DNA from: JAYOEY01 sp038116945
Lineage (GTDB): Bacteria > Pseudomonadota > Alphaproteobacteria > MPNO01 > UBA2964
DNA length: 64,000 bases
Direction of reading: 5' to 3'
Assembly: GCA_038116945.1 (NCBI GenBank)
Contig: JAYOEY010000015.1
Coordinates: 1-64,000 of the forward strand
Shown piece by piece: positions 42,976 to 52,425 of the stretch. The notes under the pieces were generated by a model that saw only the letters and a list, made by a program, of their open reading frames with translations, ran no database searches and had not been told where the DNA came from. How positions within the stretch are numbered: position 1 is the first letter of the stretch; each line of letters begins with the position of its first letter. The translations under genes were made by a program, and so were the position numbers.

Positions 42976-44381
42976 TGGGCGCTCTCTGGACCGCCGCCGA
43001 AATTGCCGAAGCGACCGGCGGTCGCGCGTCGGGCGGCTGGTCGGCAACAGGCGTTTCGATCGACAGCCGTTCCGTGAATCGCGGCGACCTCTTTGTCGCC
43101 CTCAAGGGTCCGAACTTCGACGGCCATGAGTTCGTTTCCGACGCTCTTGCCAGGGGCGCTGCCGGCGCCCTGATCGACCGCCGCCCCGCCGGACTCGACG
43201 AAACGGCGCCGGTGATAGCGGTCGGCGATACGTTGAAGGCGCTCTCGGCGCTGGGCGATGCCGCCCGCGATCGAACCCGCGCCGGGATTGTCGCCGTCAC
43301 CGGCAGCGTCGGCAAGACGGGCACCAAGGAAGCGCTGCGCGCTGCGCTCTCCGCCCTCGGCGTAACCTCTGCCAGCGCCAGCAGTTTCAACAACCATTGG
43401 GGCGTGCCGCTTTCACTCGCCCGCATGCCGAAAGACAGCGATTACGGCGTATTCGAAATCGGCATGAACCATCCAGGCGAAATCGCGCCTCTGTCGCGCA
43501 TGGTGAGGCCTGACGTATCGATCGTCACGACGGTCGCGCCCGCCCACATCGAGTTTTTCGGTTCGATCGAGGCCATCGCCGACGCCAAGGCGGAAATCTT
43601 CGAAGGCATGTCCGGCGGCGTCGCGGTGCTCAATCGCGACAACGAAATGTTCGACCGGCTGGCGGCCGCAGCGAGAAAGAGGGGAGTCGGGCGCATATAC
43701 ACGTTCGGCACCCACGACGATGCCGAAGCCAGATTGATTTCCTTCGCTCCCGACCGCCAGGGCAGCAATGTCGAAGCGCGGATCGATGGCAAGCGGATCG
43801 GATACCGTCTGAACGTTCCGGGAAAACATCACATCATGAACAGCCTGGCCGTATTCGCCGCCATCGATGCGCTGGACGGCGATCTCGTGGAAGCTGCGAA
43901 AGGCATCGGCAGGCTCGAACCGCTGGCAGGACGCGGCGCGCGTCACGACATTCGCGTCCGGAACGGCAAATTCTCCGTCATCGACGAAAGCTATAACGCC
44001 AACCCGGCTTCCATGGCGGCGTCTATCCAGGCGCTTGGCCAGTTCCCCGCGACCCGCCGCATCGCCGTGCTGGGAGAAATGAGGGAGCTTGGCGAGAACG
44101 CAGGGAAATATCACCTCGAACTCGGCGAATGCCTGATCGACTCGAAGATCGACCTTGTCTTCGCCTGCGGCTCCCTGACGCAGGCTCTCGTTTCTTCGCT
44201 GCCCGCGAATATGCAGGGCGGTCACTCAGATACATCGGACCAGCTGGTCGCGGAACTGCTCGCTGTCGTCGAACCGGGCGACGCGGTCATGGTCAAGGGC
44301 TCGCTCGCCAGCGGCATGCGTGTCGTTGTCGACGGCCTGATTTCCGCGGGTGAGCCGGCCCAGAAGACCGTGAACGGGTAA
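42975..44381 (+). CDS. murF: UDP-MurNAc-tripeptide--D-Ala-D-Ala ligase MurF
   Basis: MurF (468 aa) attaches D-Ala-D-Ala to the precursor. The ATP loop reads VTGSVGKTGTKEAL (about residues 109-122), FEIGMNHPGEIAPLSRMVRPD follows, and VIDESYNANPASM is the third-domain signature. The ATG at 42975 shares one base with the murE stop (TGATG) and is preceded by AAGGAA. GTG at 42972 is an alternative start. It precedes mraY by 11 bp. Confidence 0.96.
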   Translation: MGALWTAAEIAEATGGRASGGWSATGVSIDSRSVNRGDLFVALKGPNFDGHEFVSDALARGAAGALIDRRPAGLDETAPVIAVGDTLKALSALGDAARDRTRAGIVAVTGSVGKTGTKEALRAALSALGVTSASASSFNNHWGVPLSLARMPKDSDYGVFEIGMNHPGEIAPLSRMVRPDVSIVTTVAPAHIEFFGSIEAIADAKAEIFEGMSGGVAVLNRDNEMFDRLAAAARKRGVGRIYTFGTHDDAEARLISFAPDRQGSNVEARIDGKRIGYRLNVPGKHHIMNSLAVFAAIDALDGDLVEAAKGIGRLEPLAGRGARHDIRVRNGKFSVIDESYNANPASMAASIQALGQFPATRRIAVLGEMRELGENAGKYHLELGECLIDSKIDLVFACGSLTQALVSSLPANMQGGHSDTSDQLVAELLAVVEPGDAVMVKGSLASGMRVVVDGLISAGEPAQKTVNG

Positions 44382-44392
44382 GGGGAGACCTC

Positions 44393-45481
44393 ATGCTTTA
44401 TAATTTTCTCTTCCCGTTCGCAGACGATTTCGGCCTGTTCAACCTTTTCCGGTATCTCACATTCCGGACCGGCGGCGCGATCGTGACGGCGCTGCTGATC
44501 AGCTTTCTTCTGGGCGCCCCCCTGATCCGATGGCTGCGGTCGGTCCAGGGCGAAGGTCAGCCGATCCGGGAAGACGGTCCGGACAGTCATCCGCTGACCA
44601 AGAAGGGGACGCCGACGATGGGCGGTGTCCTGATCCTGACCGCGCTGTCGATCGCGACCCTCCTCTGGGCGGACCTCAGCAACCGGTATGTCTGGGCCGT
44701 TCTTATTGTAACGCTCGGGTTCGGGGCCATCGGGTTCGCCGACGATTACCTGAAGCTCTCCAAGCGATCGTCCGACGGGCTTCCGGGCAAGATCAAGCTG
44801 CTCCTGGAGCTTTTGATCGCCTGCGTCGTCGGCTGGTGGATCATGGAGATTTCAGAGGCGCCTCTGTCGGGTGCGCTGGCAGTGCCGTTCCTGAAATCCC
44901 TGCTGATCGACCTCGGCTGGTTCTTCGTGCCTGTCGCCGCCATCGTGATGGTCGGAACCTCCAACGCCGTCAACCTGACCGACGGGCTGGACGGGCTCGC
45001 CATCGTTCCGGCCATGATCGTCGCCGCCTGTTTCGCCCTGATCTCCTACCTGGTCGGAAACTCGGTTTTCGCGGGCTACCTGCAGCTTCACGGCGTGCCG
45101 GGGTCGGGCGAACTGGCGGTATTCTGCGGCGCGCTCGTCGGCGCAAGCCTGGGCTTTCTCTGGTTCAACGCACCGCCGGCGATGGTCTTCATGGGCGACA
45201 CGGGATCCCTGTCGGTCGGCGGCGCGATCGGGACGGTCAGCGTGATCACGAAGCATGAACTGGTTCTCGCCATCATCGGCGGGCTGTTCGTGCTGGAAAC
45301 CGTATCGGTCATCGTTCAGGTCGCGTCCTTCAAGCTGACCGGCAAGCGCGTCTTCCGCATGGCGCCGCTCCACCATCATTTCGAACAGAAGGGGTGGAAG
45401 GAACCGACCATCGTTATCCGGTTCTGGATCATCGCCATGATCCTGGCGATCGCCGGGCTTTCCACCCTGAAGCTGAGGTAG
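44393..45481 (+). CDS. mraY: Phospho-N-acetylmuramoyl-pentapeptide-transferase MraY
   Basis: MraY (362 aa) moves the phospho-MurNAc-pentapeptide onto undecaprenyl phosphate, forming lipid I at the inner membrane. About ten hydrophobic helices are visible. Conserved loops are HPLTKKGTPTMGG, GFADDYLKL (the Asp pair), NAVNLTDGLDGLA and the HHHFE motif in APLHHHFEQKGW. All are intact. GGGGAGA precedes the ATG. Confidence 0.97.
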   Translation: MLYNFLFPFADDFGLFNLFRYLTFRTGGAIVTALLISFLLGAPLIRWLRSVQGEGQPIREDGPDSHPLTKKGTPTMGGVLILTALSIATLLWADLSNRYVWAVLIVTLGFGAIGFADDYLKLSKRSSDGLPGKIKLLLELLIACVVGWWIMEISEAPLSGALAVPFLKSLLIDLGWFFVPVAAIVMVGTSNAVNLTDGLDGLAIVPAMIVAACFALISYLVGNSVFAGYLQLHGVPGSGELAVFCGALVGASLGFLWFNAPPAMVFMGDTGSLSVGGAIGTVSVITKHELVLAIIGGLFVLETVSVIVQVASFKLTGKRVFRMAPLHHHFEQKGWKEPTIVIRFWIIAMILAIAGLSTLKLR

Positions 45482-45488
45482 CGCCGTC

Positions 45489-46877
45489 GTGATCGAGGTC
45501 TCCACCCGCAAGGACCAGACAGTCGCCGTGATGGGGCTCGGCGGATCCGGCATGGCGGCGGCGCACGCGCTCCGGGCCGGCGGCGCCGACGTGCTCGCGT
45601 GGGACGACGACGAAGCCCGCAGAACGAAAGCGGCGAACGCGGGCCTGACGCTGAGGGATTTTTCGGCGACCGGGCTGGACGGCGTCGACGCGCTGGTGCT
45701 GGCCCCGGGCATCCCCCTGACCCATCGCCCTCATCCGGTCGTTCAGCGCGCCAGAAACGCGTCTGTACCGATCCTCGGCGACATCGAGCTTCTGGTCGAA
45801 GCCTGTCCGGAAACGTGCTTCGTCGGCATCACCGGCACCAACGGGAAATCGACGACAACCGCCCTGCTCGGCCATCTTCTGGAGTCCTGCGGCATCCGCA
45901 ACCAGATCGGCGGCAATCTGGGACCGCCCGCGCTGGGCATGACGCCGCCCGAACCCGGCGAGCCGATCGTGCTGGAGCTCTCCTCCTATCAGCTCGACCT
46001 TACGGAGCGCGCGTGCTTTCAGATCGCCGTGCTTCTGAACGTCAGCCCCGACCATCTCGACCGGCACGGCGACATGGACGGTTATATCGCCGCCAAGAGG
46101 AGGATCTTCCGACGCGCCGCAGGTCCGTCGGACCAGATCGCCATCGTCGGCATCGACGATTCCCACAGCCGGGCGATATACGACGAGATCGCCGCCCGCG
46201 ACGGATGGGCCGCGATTCCGGTCTCGGCGCAGACCCGTCCCGAAAACGGTATTTATGTCGAAAACGGCATCCTGGTGGACGACAGCCGGAGCCGGCGCGA
46301 GAGAATTTGCGACCTTTCGAACATCGCGACCCTCGCCGGGCGCCATAACTGGCAGAATGCCGCGGCCGCCTACGCCGCGGCCCGCGCTCTGGGCGCCGCA
46401 AGCAAGCCGCTTTCCGAAGCCTTTGTGCGCTATCCCGGGCTGCCGCACCGGCTCGAAAAGGTCGGAACGCTAAACGGCGTCGATTACGTCAACGACAGCA
46501 AGGCCACGAACGGCGAAGCGGCGGCCCGCGCGCTGGCCTGTTTCGACCGGATTTACTGGATCGTCGGCGGACGCGCCAAGGAAGACGGGCTGATACCCAC
46601 CCTCGACCTGCTCGACGGAGTGCGGGCGGCATTTCTGATCGGCGAATCCGAGAACGCCTTCTGCGAGGAACTCGACGGCCGCGTGCCGACGGTCAGGTGC
46701 GGCGATCTTGCCACGGCCGTGGCGAAGGCAGCCGAACTGGCGTTGCAGGAGCGGAAAGGCGGCGTTGTCCTGCTCTCCCCCGCAGCCGCTTCGTTCGACC
46801 AGTGGGCCAATTTCGAGGCGCGCGGCGACGGATTCCGCGCGATCGTTGCAGCCATGGCGGCGGAGAACGCGTCATGA
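45489..46877 (+). CDS. murD: UDP-MurNAc-L-alanine--D-glutamate ligase MurD
   Basis: MurD (462 aa) adds D-glutamate to UDP-MurNAc-L-Ala. An N-terminal Rossmann-like domain (VAVMGLGGSGMAAAHAL) is followed by the ATP loop GITGTNGKSTTTAL, LLNVSPDHLDRHGDMDGYI, and YVNDSKATNGEAAARAL in the C-terminal domain. GTG start at 45489, 7 bp after mraY. It overlaps ftsW by ATGA. Confidence 0.96.
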   Translation: MIEVSTRKDQTVAVMGLGGSGMAAAHALRAGGADVLAWDDDEARRTKAANAGLTLRDFSATGLDGVDALVLAPGIPLTHRPHPVVQRARNASVPILGDIELLVEACPETCFVGITGTNGKSTTTALLGHLLESCGIRNQIGGNLGPPALGMTPPEPGEPIVLELSSYQLDLTERACFQIAVLLNVSPDHLDRHGDMDGYIAAKRRIFRRAAGPSDQIAIVGIDDSHSRAIYDEIAARDGWAAIPVSAQTRPENGIYVENGILVDDSRSRRERICDLSNIATLAGRHNWQNAAAAYAAARALGAASKPLSEAFVRYPGLPHRLEKVGTLNGVDYVNDSKATNGEAAARALACFDRIYWIVGGRAKEDGLIPTLDLLDGVRAAFLIGESENAFCEELDGRVPTVRCGDLATAVAKAAELALQERKGGVVLLSPAAASFDQWANFEARGDGFRAIVAAMAAENAS

Positions 46878-47995
46878 CCCGCTTCGCCCGTTCGGACACG
46901 TCTGTTCTCGGCAACTGGTGGTGGACGATCGATCGCTGGTCCATGGCCGCGATCGCATTGCTGATCGTTTACGGCGTCATGCTGACCATGGCGGCGAGTC
47001 CGCCGGTCGCCGACAGGCTGCATATCGATCAGTACCATTTCGTCAGGCGGCAGCTTTTCCTTCTGCCGCTGGCCGTCATCGTCATGTTTGCGATTTCGCT
47101 GGCCAGCCCGCGCACGGTGCGGCGGCTGGCACTCGCCGTATTCTGCGTCTCCATCGTGCTCATGATCGCAACGCTGTTCGTGGGCCCGGAGATCAAGGGC
47201 GCGCGCCGCTGGATCGGCATCGGCGGCATGTCCCTGCAGCCGTCGGAATTCGTAAAGCCAAGCCTCGCCGTTCTCACCGCCTGGGCGTTCGCGCGCCAGC
47301 ACATGTCGGACGAACCTGTCTGGCGCTACGTCGCCATCGGCCTTTACGCGCTGGTGGTCGGTCTTCTTCTGCTGCAGCCGGATTTCGGCATGACGGTGGT
47401 CGTCTCCGCGGTGTGGTTCGGACAGTTCTTTCTGGCGGGGCTGTCCATGGTCTGGGTGGCCGGATTTCTGGTTCTCGGCCTCGCCGGTGCGGTCGGGGCG
47501 TATTTCATGCTTCCGCATGTCGCGAGCCGGATCGACCGGTTCATCGATCCTTCGTCGGGCGATTCCTATCAGGTATCGCGATCGATGGAGGCTTTCATGA
47601 ACGGCGGCATCTTCGGACGTGGGCCGGGAGAGGGATCGGTCAAATCGGTCCTTCCGGACGCACATACGGATTTCGTCTTCGCGGTGGCGGGCGAGGAGTT
47701 CGGGCTGATCGCCTGCCTGTTGCTGGTCGGTCTGTTTGCCTTTGTCGTGCTGCGCGGATTTTCGCGCGTCATCAAGGAAACGAATCTTTTCGTTCTGCTG
47801 GCGGTAACCGGCCTTCTGATCCAGTTCGGACTTCAGTCGCTGGTCAATATGGGGTCGACCCTGCGGCTCATGCCGACCAAGGGCATGACCCTGCCGTTCA
47901 TCTCCTACGGGGGATCGTCGCTGGTGGCGATTGCTTTTCTGATCGGCATGGTGCTTGCCCTGACCCGCAGCCGCGGGGGGCAGGAGGCGTTATGA
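46874..47995 (+). CDS. ftsW: Septal peptidoglycan glycosyltransferase FtsW
   Basis: FtsW (373 aa) is the SEDS-family polymerase of septal peptidoglycan and partner of FtsI. About ten membrane helices are seen. Family motifs are KGARRWIGIGGMSLQPSEFVKP, the catalytic-aspartate region LPDAHTDFVFAVAGEEFG, and PTKGMTLPFISYGGSS. The ATG at 46874 is coupled to murD; a longer upstream frame is a shadow inside murD. Overlaps murG by ATGA. Confidence 0.96.
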   Translation: MTRFARSDTSVLGNWWWTIDRWSMAAIALLIVYGVMLTMAASPPVADRLHIDQYHFVRRQLFLLPLAVIVMFAISLASPRTVRRLALAVFCVSIVLMIATLFVGPEIKGARRWIGIGGMSLQPSEFVKPSLAVLTAWAFARQHMSDEPVWRYVAIGLYALVVGLLLLQPDFGMTVVVSAVWFGQFFLAGLSMVWVAGFLVLGLAGAVGAYFMLPHVASRIDRFIDPSSGDSYQVSRSMEAFMNGGIFGRGPGEGSVKSVLPDAHTDFVFAVAGEEFGLIACLLLVGLFAFVVLRGFSRVIKETNLFVLLAVTGLLIQFGLQSLVNMGSTLRLMPTKGMTLPFISYGGSSLVAIAFLIGMVLALTRSRGGQEAL

Positions 47996-49128
47996 CCGGC
48001 CCCGGAACCATAGCGCTGGCCGCGGGCGGCACGGGGGGACACGTCTTCCCGGCCCGCGCCCTTGCCGATGCGCTGAGCGCGCGCGGATGGAAAATCGCGC
48101 TGATTACGGATTCCCGCGGCGCGTCGTTCTCCGACGAAATCGCCAATGCGGATACATACAGGATCAGGGCGGCGAGCCTTGGGGGAGGCGTCTGCAGCAA
48201 GCTCAAGGGGCTCGCGCAGTTATGCGTTGGGCTTGTGCAGGCGTTCTCCCTGCTTCGCCGCATTCGGCCGGCGGCCGTTGTCGGGTTCGGCGGCTACGCC
48301 TCGGCGCCGACCATGTGGGCGGCGTCCCGCATGGGCATTCCGACGATGATCCATGAACAGAACGGCGTGCTTGGGCGGGCAAACCGGATCATCGCTGCCC
48401 GTGCGAGGCGCATTGCAACCTCCTTCCCCGACGTCGCGGGAATTCGCGACGCCGACCTGAGCCGGGTCGTCCTGACCGGAAACCCGGTGCGGGCGGAAAT
48501 CGCTTCCGTCGCCGACACGCCCTACGCGGCGCCGGATTGCGCGGGGGGGCCGGTTCACCTTCTGGTATTCGGGGGCAGCCAGGGCGCTCGCGTCCTGAGC
48601 GAGATCGTTCCCGCTGCGCTGGCATCCCTGCCCGGGATCCTGAGATCGCGGCTGAGCGTTGTTCAGCAATGCCGGCCGGAAGACCTGGCTGCCGTAAACG
48701 AGGCCTATCGCGCGGCCGGCATCGACGCGACGCTTCAGCCTTTCTTCGACGACATGCCGTCCCAGATCGCCATGGCGCACCTCGTCATCGCGCGCGCCGG
48801 CGCCTCGACCGTGTCGGAACTCGCCGCGGCCGGGCGACCCGCGATCCTGATCCCCTACCGTTTCGCGATCGACGACCATCAGACCGCCAACGCGCGCGCG
48901 ATGGCGCAGGGCGGCGGCGCCTGGATCATGCCGGAACCCGATTTTACCGCGACCGCGCTGTCGCAACGGCTGACCGAACTGATCGTCGAGCCGGCGAACC
49001 TGTCGCGGGCCGCCGACTGCGCGCGCGCTTCGGGCCATGCCGATGCCGCCGAACGGCTGGCCGACGCCGCCGAAACGATCGCGCGCGCCGCCAACGACAA
49101 CGGTGCGAACCGGGAGACTGCCGCATGA
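47992..49128 (+). CDS. murG: UDP-GlcNAc transferase MurG (lipid II synthase)
   Basis: MurG (378 aa) adds GlcNAc to lipid I on the cytoplasmic side of the membrane. It is a GT-B glycosyltransferase with the first glycine loop LAAGGTGGHVFPA (about residues 9-21), VGFGGYASAPTMWAA, IHEQNGVLGRANR, VFGGSQGARVLSE, and the nucleotide-sugar site VIARAGASTVSELAAAG with DDHQTANA. Both ends overlap their neighbours by ATGA. Confidence 0.97.
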   Translation: MTGPGTIALAAGGTGGHVFPARALADALSARGWKIALITDSRGASFSDEIANADTYRIRAASLGGGVCSKLKGLAQLCVGLVQAFSLLRRIRPAAVVGFGGYASAPTMWAASRMGIPTMIHEQNGVLGRANRIIAARARRIATSFPDVAGIRDADLSRVVLTGNPVRAEIASVADTPYAAPDCAGGPVHLLVFGGSQGARVLSEIVPAALASLPGILRSRLSVVQQCRPEDLAAVNEAYRAAGIDATLQPFFDDMPSQIAMAHLVIARAGASTVSELAAAGRPAILIPYRFAIDDHQTANARAMAQGGGAWIMPEPDFTATALSQRLTELIVEPANLSRAADCARASGHADAAERLADAAETIARAANDNGANRETAA

Positions 49129-50564
49129 GAACCCTTCCGCTCTCAATCGGCACCCTCCATTTCTGCGGCATCGGCGGCATCGGCATGAGCGGCATCGCCG
49201 AGGTGCTTCACAATCTCGGATACGTCGTTCAGGGCAGCGACATGGCGGAAAACGCCAATGTCGAACGGCTGCGCGGCCTCGGCATCACCGTCCATGTGGG
49301 CCAGAAGGCGGAGAACCTGAACGAAGCGGCCGTCCTCGTCGTTTCCTCCGCCATCCGGCCCAACAATCCGGAACTCGTCGCCGCGCGCGAGAGGATGATC
49401 CCCATTGTCCGTCGCGCGGAAATGCTGGCCGAGCTGATGCGGCTCAAATGGGCCATCGCGGTGGGCGGCACCCATGGCAAGACGACCACCACCACGCTGA
49501 TATCGGCGATGCTGGATGCCGCCGGCATCGATCCCACGGTGATCAATGGCGGCATCATCAATGCCTACGGCACCAACGCCCGGCTGGGCGACGGCGAATG
49601 GATCGTCGTCGAAGCCGACGAATCCGACGGCACCTTCGTCAAACTGCCGGCAACCATCGCGGTCGTCACCAACATCGACCCCGAGCATCTCGATTTCTAC
49701 GGGTCGTTCGACGAGCTTCGGAAGGCCTTCGTTTCCTTTGTCGCGAACATACCGTTTTACGGATTCGCGGTGCTCTGCATCGACCACCCGGAAGTCCAGG
49801 CGCTGATCCCGCAGGTCGCCGACCGGCGCATCGTTACCTATGGAATGTCGCCGCAGGCCGATGTCCGGGCGGAGAACATCCGTATAGACACGGGCGTCAG
49901 CCGGTTCGATATCGTTTTCGCCGGAAGGTCGCCGCTGTCGGGCACTCGGATCGCAGACGTCGCGTTGCCCATGGCGGGCCGGCACAATGTGCAGAACGCG
50001 CTGGCCGCCGTGTCGATTGCGCAGGAGATGGGCTTTTCCGCCGACGTGATCCGCAACGGGCTGGCCTCGTTCTCGGGCGTCAAGAGACGCTTTACGGTAA
50101 CCGGCAGCGCGCACGGCATTACCGTCATCGACGATTACGGCCACCACCCGGTGGAAATAGCGGCCGTCCTGAGCGCCGCCCGGTCGAGCGCAGCCAACCG
50201 CGTCATCGCGGTGGTTCAACCGCACCGCTACACGCGCCTCCGCGATCTGTTCGAGGAATTCTGCACCTGTTTCAACGACGCCGACATCGTGGTGGTCGCA
50301 GACGTCTATCCTGCGGGAGAAGACCCGATCGAGGGAGTCAGCCGCGACGCCCTTGTCGACGGTCTGCGCGCGCACGGGCACCGGCGCGTGATCCCGCTTG
50401 CCGATGCGGGAAGCCTGCCGTCGGTCATCGCGGAGACCGCGGCGTCGGGCGACATGGTCATCTGCCTCGGCGCGGGCAATATCACGCAGTGGGCCGCCGC
50501 CCTGCCGCAGGCGCTCGAAAACCTGGTTGTTCCGGCCGGCGGACGGAAGGAGGCCGCGTCGTGA
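49125..50564 (+). CDS. murC: UDP-N-acetylmuramate--L-alanine ligase MurC
   Basis: MurC (479 aa) adds the first amino acid, L-alanine, to UDP-MurNAc. The N-terminal glycine loop is CGIGGIGMSGIAEVL, the ATP loop VGGTHGKTTTTTL (about residues 118-130), then VEADESDGTF, NIDPEHLDFYG and DDYGHHPVEI, the MurC-specific histidines. QPHRYTRLRDLFEEF closes the third domain. Its stop overlaps murB by GTGA. Confidence 0.97.
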   Translation: MRTLPLSIGTLHFCGIGGIGMSGIAEVLHNLGYVVQGSDMAENANVERLRGLGITVHVGQKAENLNEAAVLVVSSAIRPNNPELVAARERMIPIVRRAEMLAELMRLKWAIAVGGTHGKTTTTTLISAMLDAAGIDPTVINGGIINAYGTNARLGDGEWIVVEADESDGTFVKLPATIAVVTNIDPEHLDFYGSFDELRKAFVSFVANIPFYGFAVLCIDHPEVQALIPQVADRRIVTYGMSPQADVRAENIRIDTGVSRFDIVFAGRSPLSGTRIADVALPMAGRHNVQNALAAVSIAQEMGFSADVIRNGLASFSGVKRRFTVTGSAHGITVIDDYGHHPVEIAAVLSAARSSAANRVIAVVQPHRYTRLRDLFEEFCTCFNDADIVVVADVYPAGEDPIEGVSRDALVDGLRAHGHRRVIPLADAGSLPSVIAETAASGDMVICLGAGNITQWAAALPQALENLVVPAGGRKEAAS

Positions 50565-51502
50565 TGCCCGCGCTGCGACACGACCTGCCGATCGACAGGC
50601 TTCCGCCGGTGCGCGGGATATTGACGCCGGACGCGCCGATTGCGCGCGTTACATGGTTTCGGGCGGGCGGTCCGGCGGAAATGCTGTTCGAGCCGGCCGA
50701 CCGCGACGACCTCGCCTCGTTCCTTGGCGCGCTGCCCGACGCCATTCCCGTAACCGTGATCGGGGTCGGATCGAACCTGCTGGTCAGGGACGGCGGCATC
50801 CCGGGCGTCACCATCCGGCTGGGACGGGCGTTTTCGGCCATAGACATCGACAACGACGTCGTGCGCGCGGAAGCGGCGGCCGTGGACGTTACCGTCGCCC
50901 GCACGGCACGCGATGCCGGACTCGGCGGTCTGGAGTTCCTGAGCGGCATCCCCGGCACGATCGGCGGCGCCGTCAGGATGAATGCCGGCGCCTACGGGCG
51001 GGAGATCAAGGACGTCCTGATCGATGCCTGTGCGGTCGACCGCCGGGGCAACATCCTCAACATGCCGCTGTCGGCCTTCGGATACGGTTACCGGAGCAGC
51101 ACCGCTCCCGAAGACTGCATCTTCGTCTCGGCGCGATTGCAGGCCGTTCGCGACGACCGGGACGCCATCGTCGCGCGCATGGCCGAGATCGCGGCGACCC
51201 GCGAGGACAGCCAGCCCATTCGCACCCGCACCGGCGGCAGCACATTCAAGAATCCGCCGGGAGCAAAGGCCTGGCAGCTGATCGACGCCGCCGGATGCCG
51301 CGGTCTGACGCGCGGCGGGGCCCAGGTGTCGAACCAGCACTGCAATTTTCTGATCAACACCGGAACCGCAACGGCCTCGGATCTCGAGGGCCTCGGCGAG
51401 GAAGTCCGTCGCCGGGTCCTGGAGAAGACCGGCGTTTCCCTCGAGTGGGAGATCCGGCGCATCGGAGTTTCCGAGACTGGAACGGCAGGGAGGACGTCAT
51501 GA
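50561..51502 (+). CDS. murB: UDP-N-acetylenolpyruvoylglucosamine reductase MurB
   Basis: MurB (313 aa) uses FAD and NADPH to form UDP-MurNAc. FAD-binding strings are GVGSNLLVRDGG and GLEFLSGIPGTIGGAVRMNAGAYG. The proton-donor serine is in TRTGGSTFKNPPG, the tyrosine region is YGYRSS, and the final glutamate in LEWEIRRIG. It is the type I MurB. GTG at 50561 has AAGGAGG 7 bp upstream; ATG at 50564 is the alternative. It overlaps ddl by ATGA. Confidence 0.96.
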   Translation: MMPALRHDLPIDRLPPVRGILTPDAPIARVTWFRAGGPAEMLFEPADRDDLASFLGALPDAIPVTVIGVGSNLLVRDGGIPGVTIRLGRAFSAIDIDNDVVRAEAAAVDVTVARTARDAGLGGLEFLSGIPGTIGGAVRMNAGAYGREIKDVLIDACAVDRRGNILNMPLSAFGYGYRSSTAPEDCIFVSARLQAVRDDRDAIVARMAEIAATREDSQPIRTRTGGSTFKNPPGAKAWQLIDAAGCRGLTRGGAQVSNQHCNFLINTGTATASDLEGLGEEVRRRVLEKTGVSLEWEIRRIGVSETGTAGRTS

Positions 51503-52425
51503 CGGATGTCCGGACCGTCGCCGTTCTGATGGGAGGAACTTCCAACGAGCGCGAGGTCTCGCTCGTGTCCGGCAAGGCCGTCATCGGCGCGCTCCTCGAT
51601 CGCGGTTTCGACGCCCGTCCCCTGGATTTTACCGGCGACACGCCGGCTCTGGTCCGGGCGTTGTCCGACAGACCCGACGTCGTCTTCAACGCCCTGCATG
51701 GTCGATACGGCGAAGACGGATGCGTTCAGGGCCTGCTGGAACTTTCGGGCGTCCGGTATACCCATTCCGGCGTGCTGGCATCGGCGCTGGCGATGGACAA
51801 GCCGATGGCGAAGCGACTGTTCGCGGCCGCCGGCATTCCCTGTACCGACCATGTCGTCGCTTCGAAGGCCGAGATTCTGGCCGGTGACGTCATGCCGCGG
51901 CCCTACGTCATAAAACCGCTCAACGAAGGATCGAGCGTCGGCGTCCGCATCGTTCTCGCAGACGACGACGGGCCCGCGTTCGGCAACGGAGAATGGCCGT
52001 TCGGCGACCGCGTCATGGTCGAACGCTATATCCCAGGCCGAGAGATCACTGTCGCCGTGATGGGCGACCGGCCCCTGGCGGTTACGGAGCTGCGCCCGAA
52101 GCAGGGCTTTTACGATTACGCCGCGAAATATACCGACGGGATGACGGATCACCTCATTCCCGCGCCGATCCCGGAGGAGCAGTACAAGGCTGCGCTCGAC
52201 TACGCGGCGGCAGCGCACAGGGCATTGGGCTGTCGCGGCGTCAGCCGCGCCGATTTCCGCTACGACGACACGGGCGGAGAACCGGGTTCGCTTTTTCTGC
52301 TTGAGATCAACACCCAGCCGGGGCTGACGCCGCTGTCGCTGGCCCCGGAACAGGCCGCATTCGCGGGAATCGACTTCGGCGACCTGGTCGCCTGGATGGT
52401 GGAGAACGCGTCATGCGACGGCTGA
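51499..52425 (+). CDS. ddl: D-alanine--D-alanine ligase
   Basis: Ddl (308 aa) makes the D-Ala-D-Ala dipeptide used by MurF. It is an ATP-grasp enzyme: VLMGGTSNEREVSLVSG (about residues 9-25), FNALHGRYGEDGCVQGLLE, YTHSGVLASALAMDK, KPLNEGSSVGV, and the metal-binding LLEINTQPGLTPLSL. Tyr at the subsite (YDYAAKYTDG) fits D-Ala rather than D-lactate specificity. It overlaps ftsQ by 13 bp. Confidence 0.96.
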   Translation: MTDVRTVAVLMGGTSNEREVSLVSGKAVIGALLDRGFDARPLDFTGDTPALVRALSDRPDVVFNALHGRYGEDGCVQGLLELSGVRYTHSGVLASALAMDKPMAKRLFAAAGIPCTDHVVASKAEILAGDVMPRPYVIKPLNEGSSVGVRIVLADDDGPAFGNGEWPFGDRVMVERYIPGREITVAVMGDRPLAVTELRPKQGFYDYAAKYTDGMTDHLIPAPIPEEQYKAALDYAAAAHRALGCRGVSRADFRYDDTGGEPGSLFLLEINTQPGLTPLSLAPEQAAFAGIDFGDLVAWMVENASCDG